Program-made: the position numbers and the translations under genes
Notes under the pieces: model-generated
Told to the model about the DNA's origin: nothing
Seen by the model: the letters and a program-made list of their open reading frames with translations, nothing else
Databases searched by the model: none
NCBI GenBank assembly: GCA_913777465.1
Contig: CAJYRQ010000074.1
Coordinates: forward strand, 1 to 48,090
Direction: 5' to 3'
Length of the DNA: 48,090 nt
Source of the DNA: an uncultured Chryseobacterium sp.
GTDB taxonomy: Bacteria; Bacteroidota; Bacteroidia; Flavobacteriales; Weeksellaceae
Part shown: one piece after another, positions 7,597 to 14,134 of the stretch
Position numbering within the stretch: the stretch's first letter is position 1
Layout of the letters: every line of letters begins with the position of its first letter

Positions 7597-8257
7597 AATC
7601 AAAATACTGCGCAATCTTATCAAGTTCCAGGTCCGAATAATCGGAAACTACCGTGTCGGCCAGGGTATAATCCTGGTTTTTGGAATGCGGACTTCTGTAA
7701 GCAGCGCAGAAAATTTCGGCCCGGTGTGCCGCTAAAATACCGTTGGTGGAATCTTCAATGACCATACAGTTCTTTACCGGTTCCCCGGCCATTCCTGCGG
7801 CCAGCAGGAAAACTTCGGGATGAGGTTTGGATTCCTTCAGGTCGGCCCCGCTGATTTTCCCCATGAAATATTTTTCCAGCTCAAACTTTTCAAAAACCAT
7901 ATTGATGGTAGTCATTGTTGCGGAAGAGGCCAGGATCAGCTTGATTCCGTTGTCGTAATAATGCAGGATCAGTTCTTTCACGCCCGGGATGAGGTCGAAA
8001 TCCTCGTCATGGTAAAAATATTCTTTAAAGTAATTTCTCTTGATTTCCGCGATCTCTTCAAAGGTCTGCTTCAGGTTGAATGTATCAATCAGCGTATCGC
8101 AGACCCTTTTTGTGGAAGCGCCTGTAAACGAAGTGTATAAATCTTCGGAAACCTCGATTCCCAGATCATTGAATGTTTTGAAATAGGCTTTTCTGTGCAG
8201 GGGTTCCGTATCCACAATCACGCCATCCATATCGAACAGCACAGCTTTTAAAGGCAT
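7595..8257 (-). CDS. HAD-superfamily phosphatase / beta-phosphoglucomutase-like
   Basis: This 220-residue cytoplasmic hydrolase has HAD motif I at the N-terminus (DMDGVIVDTEPLH, nucleophile Asp9 and acid Asp11). Motif II is in LILASSA, the motif III lysine in KESKPHPEVF, and motif IV in CMVIEDSTNGI. The cap inserted after motif I makes it subfamily IA, as in beta-phosphoglucomutase and small-sugar phosphatases. The substrate cannot be read from sequence. It lies 60 bp after the alpha/beta hydrolase on the same strand, so it may be the last cistron of that operon. Confidence 0.88.
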   Translation of the reverse strand: MPLKAVLFDMDGVIVDTEPLHRKAYFKTFNDLGIEVSEDLYTSFTGASTKRVCDTLIDTFNLKQTFEEIAEIKRNYFKEYFYHDEDFDLIPGVKELILHYYDNGIKLILASSATMTTINMVFEKFELEKYFMGKISGADLKESKPHPEVFLLAAGMAGEPVKNCMVIEDSTNGILAAHRAEIFCAAYRSPHSKNQDYTLADTVVSDYSDLELDKIAQYFD

Positions 8258-8317
8258 ATCTGAATTTTTTTTTACTAAAATACTAAACCTTTCAGAATTA
8301 CCGAAAGCATTTTTCCA

Positions 8318-9682
8318 TTAGTTTTTCAGTTTCAGGATCCAGCCGGTCATCCGGTTCAGGACTGTAGGCGAAATGGTCTGCTCGATCTCCGCATATTCGC
8401 TAAAGGCTCCGGTCTTTGCTTCCTGGAAAAGATGATTCAGGCTGGGCAGTTCTTCGGTTTTAAAATTGGGATTGCCGGCTTTTTTCAGGGATTGGCCGAT
8501 TGCTTCGAGGTTTTCTTTCGAAGGAACCTGAAAGTCCAGGCTGCCGTTCACGGCGAGCACGGGTATTTTTATTTTTAAAAGATAAGTATCCGGATTAAAT
8601 TTGATGAAATACCGGAACCATGGGCTGGAAGTCTGATGCTGAATATTCTGAATGGCCGTTTCATTCATCTGGCCCGCAAAATTCTTAGTTAAAAACTGCT
8701 GAAGCTCTTTTTCATAATCGTTGCCGGAATAGGTTTTAATAAAGCGGTAAATTTCGGAATTAACTTTTCTGCTTTGTCCGACCTGATCATCACTTTGACC
8801 CATCAGTTTTCCGGCCCGATCATTCTGTTGGATCAGCAGCTGATCAATCGGTGTTCCGGGAGCCGCCATCAGAACCAGGAATTTTACATTTTTGTTCATG
8901 GTGGCAACCATTGGTGCGATCATTCCGCCTTCCGAATGGCCGAGCAGCCCGATGTTCCTGTATCCTTTGGAAACAAGATAGTCAACAGCAGTATTAATAT
9001 CCGTAGCAAAATTATAGGAAGTGTCGTTTGCCGTTCCTTTTGAAGAACCGCCGATGCCCCGGTCGTCAAGTCGTAAAGTGGCGATTCCTTGCTTCGCAAA
9101 ATGATCGGCGATTACGGCAAAAGGCTTGTGCTCAAAAAGTTCTTCATCCCGGTTCTGGGCTCCGGAACCGGTAATCAAAACTAAAATCGGTCTGTTTTTG
9201 TCAAAATTTTCAGGCTGGGTGAGGGTTCCGGCCAAGGTATTTTTGTCTGCCGGATTTTGAAAGGTAATGTCTTCGGTGTGATAACTGAACGGCGGTTTCG
9301 GGGTCTGCGGACGGTTAAAGGCTGATCCGTTTCCGGTATCCGGCGTAAAGGTCAGCGGCAGCTGCATCCCATTCTGGGAAAACGTTCCTTCGATTTTTCC
9401 TTTGGCCAGCTTTCCTTTATAATTGGCACCCAGCATTTTCTGTTCAAAGGAAAATTCATTGTTCACAAAATCCGTTTTATCGACGGGAATGTCTTTGGCC
9501 CCCTGTTTCGGACTGTCCATCGTGGAAGAGTAAAGGCTTCCGTTCTTTTTAATGTTTAAAATCAGGGGAAGTTTCATACCCTGGAATTCAAGTTCGCATT
9601 TCCAGGACCCTTCGATGGTTTGTGCCCGGAAAAAAGAGACAAATAAAAGGGCTGCAAGTACAAATAAGGTTTTTGTTTTCAT
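8318..9682 (-). CDS. Exported alpha/beta hydrolase (serine-aminopeptidase-like) with lipocalin-like N-domain
   Basis: This 454-residue protein has a signal peptide (about residues 1-20, ending FFRAQ). A beta-rich N-terminal domain of about 100 residues starts GSWKCELEFQG and resembles a lipocalin or DUF-type barrel. An alpha/beta hydrolase domain follows. The nucleophile elbow is GHSEGG, the acid is probably in NGSLDFQVP, and the histidine is in LNHLFQEA. LITGSGAQNRDE supplies the oxyanion-loop region. Close relatives are annotated as S9/S33-type peptidases or esterases; the substrate is unknown. It is separated from the upstream membrane protein by only 3 bp. Confidence 0.88.
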   Translation of the reverse strand: MKTKTLFVLAALLFVSFFRAQTIEGSWKCELEFQGMKLPLILNIKKNGSLYSSTMDSPKQGAKDIPVDKTDFVNNEFSFEQKMLGANYKGKLAKGKIEGTFSQNGMQLPLTFTPDTGNGSAFNRPQTPKPPFSYHTEDITFQNPADKNTLAGTLTQPENFDKNRPILVLITGSGAQNRDEELFEHKPFAVIADHFAKQGIATLRLDDRGIGGSSKGTANDTSYNFATDINTAVDYLVSKGYRNIGLLGHSEGGMIAPMVATMNKNVKFLVLMAAPGTPIDQLLIQQNDRAGKLMGQSDDQVGQSRKVNSEIYRFIKTYSGNDYEKELQQFLTKNFAGQMNETAIQNIQHQTSSPWFRYFIKFNPDTYLLKIKIPVLAVNGSLDFQVPSKENLEAIGQSLKKAGNPNFKTEELPSLNHLFQEAKTGAFSEYAEIEQTISPTVLNRMTGWILKLKN

Positions 9683-9685
9683 GAA

Positions 9686-10261
9686 TTATAGGGATATTAA
9701 AAGTTTGGAAAGAATTTCAGCAATGATCAAGGCGACGGCAAAACCTACAAAATGCGGCCACTTTTTGGCATTTACGGAGGTTCTGAAGCCATTCACAAGC
9801 AGGGTAATGTAATAAGCCGTAATGGCCAGCAGCAGCATGCTGATGATGAAAAGCAGCATAAGATCCACCGGTTGAAAGTTCAGATGCTGAAGATCATTCT
9901 GGTGACTGATGACTTCATCTTCGACTTTTTTCAAAACGGGCAAAGCCGTGATCATTGCACTGATGTATTGCGGGAACCGGGATACCATCGACGTGTTAAG
10001 AATATCAATCGCTCTCGTCTTCCGGTTGATTAGTTTGCCCAGCACGAAAAACACAATAAAAATACAGGCTACGTTAATGCCGTTTTCTTTCAGGCTTGTG
10101 AGAAAATCGGTTTCGTACTGGTGCACATCCAGGACGCCGTCAAAGGTTACATTAAAAAGAGAGCCCACAAAAGAGCCCGCCAGGGTGATCAGAATACCGG
10201 ATACCAAAAGCTGCTTTTCGCTGTAGATTCCGAAAGGGTTAAAGAGGAGTTTCCAGTTCAT
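9686..10261 (-). CDS. Yip1-like multi-pass membrane protein
   Basis: This 191-residue protein has about five hydrophobic segments: residues about 18-38 (LLVSGILITLAGSFVGSLF), 65-80 (VACIFIVFFVLGKL), 95-110, 130-150 (LMLLFIISMLLLAITAYYI) and 165-190. The N-terminal NPFGIYSEKQLL is typical of Yip1/DUF1282-type proteins, but I hold that call loosely. No catalytic motif is visible. It lies 3 bp after the DUF2089 regulator gene and 3 bp before the exported hydrolase, so the three genes are almost certainly one transcript. It may be a transport or anchoring partner of the hydrolase. Confidence 0.75.
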   Translation of the reverse strand: MNWKLLFNPFGIYSEKQLLVSGILITLAGSFVGSLFNVTFDGVLDVHQYETDFLTSLKENGINVACIFIVFFVLGKLINRKTRAIDILNTSMVSRFPQYISAMITALPVLKKVEDEVISHQNDLQHLNFQPVDLMLLFIISMLLLAITAYYITLLVNGFRTSVNAKKWPHFVGFAVALIIAEILSKLLISL

Positions 10262-10264
10262 GGG

Positions 10265-10531
10265 TTATTTTTTAAGGGTTTCAATTTTCGTGATCAGGTC
10301 ATCCATTTTGTTTCGCATAGTAGGATAGGAGAGTCCCGCCTGCTTCGCCATCTCTTTAATACTGCCGCTCGACAGGAAGAAGTTCAGAATAAATTCCTGC
10401 TCTTCACGGCCCAGCTGCAGGTACAACGGAAGCTCGTAATTGCCGTTGACGGTCGTTTCACAATGGCTGCATTTCATCTGGCTGACCTGCAAAGCAGATT
10501 CACAACTCGGACAAACTATGGGTAATTTCAT
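10265..10531 (-). CDS. DUF2089 zinc-ribbon/HTH regulator
   Basis: This 88-residue protein has an N-terminal zinc ribbon (CPSC, then CSHC about 17 residues later). A sigma-like or HTH segment follows (EEQEFILNFFLSSGSIKEMAKQAGLSYPTMRNKMDDLI), which is the DUF2089 pattern. I start it at the ATG at 10531; a TTG at 10549 would add six residues. It is the first gene of a tight minus-strand operon with the membrane protein and hydrolase, so it is a plausible local regulator. Its ligand and operator are unknown. Confidence 0.85.
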   Translation of the reverse strand: MKLPIVCPSCESALQVSQMKCSHCETTVNGNYELPLYLQLGREEQEFILNFFLSSGSIKEMAKQAGLSYPTMRNKMDDLITKIETLKK

Positions 10532-10633
10532 TGCTGATAATTTATACAAAAGTAAAAATTATTTTAATAAAGTTAAATATAATTTTAATAAAATTTAAAA
10601 AGTGTTCAATTGTTCATCCTTTTAATTTATCTT

Positions 10634-10720
10634 CATTAAACATTAAACATTAAACATTAAACATTAAACATTAAACGTTAAACGTTAAACATTAAACGTT
10701 AAACATTAACATTAAACATT
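10634..10720. repeat. (CATTAAA)n 7-bp tandem repeat, about 12 copies
   Basis: Six consecutive CATTAAA units are followed by a mix of CGTTAAA and CATTAAA units, one 6-bp unit (10704-10709), and a final partial copy ending at 10720. The tract lies between the DUF2089 promoter region and agmatinase, ending 43 bases before a TATCTTTG box. A short related run (AACATTAAACC) occurs at 12735-12745, before the AlkB gene. Confidence 0.95.
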
Positions 10721-10762
10721 CCTCATTGCTCATAATCGATTACCCATCTCCAAACTTCTTCG

Positions 10763-10770
10763 TATCTTTG
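10763..10770 (+). promoter_or_regulatory. Candidate -7 element (TATCTTTG) for agmatinase
   Basis: The box matches the Bacteroidota TAnnTTTG consensus and lies 28 bases before the ATG at 10798. I see no good TTTG -33 box at the expected spacing, so the call rests on the -7 match and position. Confidence 0.45.
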
Positions 10771-10797
10771 CCGAAATCATTTAATTCTAAACAAAAC

Positions 10798-11655
10798 ATG
10801 AAGACATACGCAGGAATTCCTGAAGAAAATGCATCATTGGAAAACTCGAAAGTAATGCTGGTAACCGTTCCTTACGACGGAACCTCAACCTGGGGAAAAG
10901 GGGCTGACAAAGGACCGGAACTGTTCCTGGATGCTTCCGAAAACATGGAGCTTTACGACATCGAAACGCAGACGGAACCTTATCTGGAAGGGGTGTACTT
11001 AGCCGGAGAAATTTCTGAAAATTCAACGCCGGAAGCGATGACAGAAGCCGTTTACCAGAAAACAAAAGAATTGCTGGACAATGAAGGGAAATTATTCACG
11101 CTTTTCGGGGGTGAGCATTCCGTTTCCATCGGTTCGATCCGTGCGGTAGGGGAAAAGTTTGAGAACTTAACGGTTCTTCAGCTGGATGCCCATACCGATC
11201 TCCGTCCGGAATTCCACGGTTCTACGTCCAACCATGCGTGTGCGGTTTTTGAAGCCAGCCAGAAGCACAACCTGGTGCAGGTGGGAATCCGCTCCATGGA
11301 TGTTGAGGAAGCGCAGTACCTGCCGGAAGGAAGGGTATTCTTTGCCCATGAAATTGCCAACAACGAAAACTGGGTAAATGACGTATTGGAGAAAGTTTCA
11401 GGAAATGTGTACATCACCATCGACCTTGATGCGTTTGATCCTTCGCTTTGTCCTTCTACGGGAACTCCTGAGCCGGGCGGCCTGCAATGGTACCCGACAC
11501 TGGAACTCCTGAGAAAAGTGTTTGAAAAATGCAACGTAGTGGCATTTGATATTGTGGAACTGATGGATTCGCCGATGGCTAAGCCAAGCGCATTTTTAGC
11601 GGCAAAGCTGTATTACAAAATGCTGGCGTACTACCATATCTATAACAACAACTAA
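10798..11655 (+). CDS. speB: Agmatinase (ureohydrolase family)
   Basis: The 285-residue enzyme hydrolyses agmatine to putrescine and urea using a binuclear Mn centre. I start it at the ATG at 10798 (MKTYAGIPEEN); the in-frame extension to 10726 lies in promoter and repeat DNA. Metal ligands are visible in GGEHSVSIG (His107), LDAHTDLRPE (Asp130, His132, Asp134) and TIDLDAFDPS (Asp209, Asp211). GTPEPGGLQW is the usual post-ligand loop. The family also contains arginase and formiminoglutamase; arginine decarboxylase nearby favours agmatinase. The AT-rich upstream 7-bp tandem repeat could affect its promoter. Confidence 0.88.
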   Translation: MKTYAGIPEENASLENSKVMLVTVPYDGTSTWGKGADKGPELFLDASENMELYDIETQTEPYLEGVYLAGEISENSTPEAMTEAVYQKTKELLDNEGKLFTLFGGEHSVSIGSIRAVGEKFENLTVLQLDAHTDLRPEFHGSTSNHACAVFEASQKHNLVQVGIRSMDVEEAQYLPEGRVFFAHEIANNENWVNDVLEKVSGNVYITIDLDAFDPSLCPSTGTPEPGGLQWYPTLELLRKVFEKCNVVAFDIVELMDSPMAKPSAFLAAKLYYKMLAYYHIYNNN

Positions 11656-11722
11656 ATTCCGCAGGAAACGGATTTTTTTTGCCGCTCGTTCTTCGGAAAT
11701 TTGTGAGGTAAAATAAACGAAT

Positions 11723-12580
11723 ATGTCCACACAAAGTCAGATCGATTACGAAAGAATTGCCAGAGCGATAGATTATATCCGGAGCAATTTCAGGCTTCAG
11801 CCGGGTTTGGAGGAAGTGGCGGAAGAAATCAGTCTGAGTCCGGCCCATTTTCAGAAGATGTTTTCCGACTGGGCGGGAACCAGCCCGAAGAAATTTCTGC
11901 AGTTCATCAGTCTTGAGCATGCCAAAAGTTTACTGAAGGAAGAGAAAGCGAGTTTGTTTGATGCCGCTTACGAAACCGGACTTTCGAGCACGAGCCGGCT
12001 GCATGACCTGTTTGTGAAAATCGAAGGCATGTCTCCGGCAGAATATAAAAACGGAGGAAAAAGCCTGAACATCAATTACAGCTTCTCCGGAAGCCCTTTC
12101 GGAAATGTGATTGCAGCTTCCACGGAAAAAGGAATCTGCTATCTGGCTTTCGAGAACGATAAATCCAAGGCATTGGGAGATTTACAGGTTAAATTTCCCA
12201 ATGCTTCTTTTTTTGAAAAGCAGGATGATATCCAGAAAGATGCACTTTCCATTTTCAGTAAAGACTGGAGCGAGCTGAAGACCATCAAGCTTCATCTGAA
12301 AGGCACGGATTTCCAGCTAAAGGTCTGGGAGAGCCTGCTTAAGATTCCGATGGGAAAACTTTCTACTTACGGTCAGCTAGCGGGACAAATCGGACATGCT
12401 AAAGCATCAAGAGCCGTGGGAACCGCCATCGGCAGCAATCCCGTCGCCTTCCTGATTCCCTGCCATCGCGTGATCCAGTCTTCCGGGAAACTCGGCGGGT
12501 ACCTGTGGGGAACCGAAAGAAAGCAGCTGATGATCGGGTGGGAGAGTTCCAGGGTTTATGCTGATTTTAAACAAGAATAG
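11723..12580 (+). CDS. AraC-type HTH / O6-alkylguanine-DNA methyltransferase fusion (Ada-like, no AdaA domain)
   Basis: This 285-residue protein repairs O6-methylguanine by suicidal methyl transfer and probably also regulates transcription. Residues about 10-110 form a double AraC HTH (LEEVAEEISLSPAHFQKMFSDWAG, then DAAYETGLSSTSRLHDLF). Residues about 120-280 are the methyltransferase, with acceptor Cys247 in IPCHRVI and the arginine-finger region KASRAVGTAIGSNP. It lacks the N-terminal Ada domain whose zinc-bound Cys senses methylphosphotriesters, so any induction must use the C-terminal Cys or another signal. The AlkB-like gene follows 182 bp downstream, giving a two-gene alkylation-repair cluster. 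Confidence 0.93.
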   Translation: MSTQSQIDYERIARAIDYIRSNFRLQPGLEEVAEEISLSPAHFQKMFSDWAGTSPKKFLQFISLEHAKSLLKEEKASLFDAAYETGLSSTSRLHDLFVKIEGMSPAEYKNGGKSLNINYSFSGSPFGNVIAASTEKGICYLAFENDKSKALGDLQVKFPNASFFEKQDDIQKDALSIFSKDWSELKTIKLHLKGTDFQLKVWESLLKIPMGKLSTYGQLAGQIGHAKASRAVGTAIGSNPVAFLIPCHRVIQSSGKLGGYLWGTERKQLMIGWESSRVYADFKQE

Positions 12581-12762
12581 CACAGACTTTTGCACCAATA
12601 AACACAATTGTTTTAGTTTCTTTTAAAATAAATTCTGATCAATTCGTTTTAGCCAAAATCGGTTTCCATAAAAATCTGAACTTATTGATTATATTTTTTA
12701 AAATACTTTCTTCAGCTTTCTGCAAAAAACGTAAAACATTAAACCTCAAACTTTAAACTGTT

Positions 12763-13374
12763 ATGCTCAGCCTCTTCGAAGACCCGTCAGAAAATCCTGT
12801 AAACCTGCTTCCCAAAGACGGAATTGTTTATTATTACGGGAAAATTTTCACCAAGGAAAAATCGGATTTTTACTACGATTATTTATTCAACCGGATTCCG
12901 TGGGAAAATGATGAAGCGGTTATTTTCGGAAAACTGATTATCACAAAAAGAAAGGTAGCCTGGTTCGGGGATCAGCCTTTTGAATACACGTATTCCAAAC
13001 GGACAAAACATGCAAAACCCTGGACGCCGGAATTGCTGGAACTGAAGAGTAAGTGCGAAGAAGTGACTGGAGAAACCTATAATTCCTGCCTGCTGAATCT
13101 GTACCACGATGGCAGCGAAGGCATGGCTTACCACAGTGATGCCGAAAAAGACCTAAAAAAGCATGGGGCAATTGCTTCCCTAACATTCGGTGCCGAAAGG
13201 AAGTTCCTGTTCAAGCATAAAACGGAAAACGAAAAAGCAGAGGTGTTCCTCGAAAACGGAAGCCTGTTGGTGATGAAAGGAACCACCCAGGACCATTGGC
13301 TCCACCGCCTGCCCACCACCACCAAAGTGAAATCCCCGAGGGTAAACTTGACGTTCCGGACGATTAGAGAGTAG
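12763..13374 (+). CDS. AlkB-like 2-oxoglutarate/Fe(II) DNA dealkylase
   Basis: This 203-residue dioxygenase oxidatively removes methyl groups from N1-methyladenine or N3-methylcytosine in DNA or RNA. The iron triad is His124 and Asp126 (AYHSDAE) and His181 (HWLHRLP). Arg193 and Arg199 in SPRVNLTFRTI bind 2-oxoglutarate. NLYHDGSEGMAYHSD matches the AlkB signature and the length fits AlkB homologues of the ALKBH2/3-like group. It follows the Ada-like fusion on the same strand, which supports the repair role. It probably has its own promoter in the 182-bp gap. Confidence 0.92.
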   Translation: MLSLFEDPSENPVNLLPKDGIVYYYGKIFTKEKSDFYYDYLFNRIPWENDEAVIFGKLIITKRKVAWFGDQPFEYTYSKRTKHAKPWTPELLELKSKCEEVTGETYNSCLLNLYHDGSEGMAYHSDAEKDLKKHGAIASLTFGAERKFLFKHKTENEKAEVFLENGSLLVMKGTTQDHWLHRLPTTTKVKSPRVNLTFRTIRE

Positions 13375-13669
13375 TTTTTAGCTGCTTAGAACGCCAAAAC
13401 ATGGGAATTTTACCGCAAAAGGCTCAAAAGATATTCATAGCGCAGAATAAAGTTAAATACTTTACGCTGAAGAAAGCACACAGAAGTTCTTTAAAAATCA
13501 AAGATTTTTATGTCTTTCGTTGAAAAGAACGGTAACTCCCGGTGATTGAAATTATTTAAGCGGATCTAATCTCAGTGGGCTTTTATAAGTGTAAAGTTTG
13601 TGCTGAGCCTGTCGAAGTAGCTTTGTGAAACTTTAACTTAAGTACTTAGTCTCAATTAGTTTACATTAT

Positions 13670-13756
13670 TAAAAAATATTTAAATATTTGAAAATAAATA
13701 TTTTAAGTAAAAAATGAGGCAAATATTAATATAAACTATATAAGTATGGGTACTTA
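13670..13756. repeat. AT-rich intergenic repeat, copy 2 (identical to 1-87)
   Basis: It is identical base for base to window positions 1-87, 13.7 kb away, in the same orientation. Identity stops at 13757. The 11-mer ATTAGTTTACA ends five bases before this copy, whereas it follows copy 1 by one base. In this copy the terminal hairpin extends to ATAAGTA-tggg-TACTTAT. Confidence 0.95.
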
Positions 13757-13863
13757 TGTGATAATAAAGCAGCATCATCTAAGAAAATCTAAGAAAATCT
13801 GAGCAGATCTGTGGGAGATTTTCTTATCATCAATACCCATTCAGACTAAATTTTTGCGTTATT

Positions 13864-13902
13864 TCTCTGATACTATGTTTAGATTCCCTGCGGGAATGAC
13901 AG
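13864..13902 (+). repeat. About 100-bp intergenic repeat, partial copy D
   Basis: TCTCTGATACTATGTTTAG followed by the dyad ATTCCCTGCGGGAATGACAG matches the first 40% of copies A-C. The rest of the unit is missing. Confidence 0.7.
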
Positions 13903-13986
13903 CAGCACGCTTAAAACATTTTATTGATCATTATGAATCGAATCTTTAATTTCCGTAAGAATCTCGACAGGAATCTTTCCAAACTT

Positions 13987-14091
13987 TCTCTAATACCATG
14001 TTTAGATTCCTGTAGAATGAAAAGCGAAGTGGAAATTAATGAATAATTAGAAAAAGCAGCATTATCTGCAAAAACTGCATTAGATAAGATA
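13987..14091 (+). repeat. About 100-bp intergenic repeat, copy C
   Basis: TCTCTAATACCATGTTTAG, a degraded dyad (ATTCCTGTAGAATG), AAAGCGAAGTGGAAATTAAT and two CTGCA blocks are collinear with copies A and B, in the opposite orientation within the window. It ends at the terminator of the downstream minus-strand gene. Confidence 0.8.
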
Positions 14092-14093
14092 AA

Positions 14094-14126
14094 AAAAGGT
14101 AGCTTCGAGAACCTCAGCTACCTTTT
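14094..14126 (-). terminator. Terminator of the CocE-type hydrolase gene
   Basis: An 11-bp stem (AAAAGGTAGCT / AGCTACCTTTT) closes an 11-base loop. Read on the minus strand a T-run follows. It lies just beyond the stop at 14135. Confidence 0.85.
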
Positions 14127-14134
14127 CTATTTTG

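Larger units (their letters stand above)
13375..14092. other. Gene-free repeat-rich spacer between convergent genes
   Basis: No ORF worth naming is present. The spacer holds the exact 87-bp repeat copy 2 (13670-13756), one full and one partial copy of the roughly 100-bp repeat, a GCTGAGCCTGTCGAAG repeat (13602-13617), a tandem TCTAAGAAAA motif (13780-13803), and fragments like CGCAAAAGGCTCAAAAG that look like decayed elements. Both neighbouring genes end here, so none of these elements is an ordinary promoter of a neighbour. Confidence 0.7.

Noticed and set aside
10634-10720. CRISPR-like array
   Set aside because: The unit is 7 bp with no spacers, so it is a simple tandem repeat.
6035-11655. 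A single polyamine operon from speA to agmatinase
   Set aside because: Strong terminators and a block of minus-strand genes lie between them, so they are separate transcripts.
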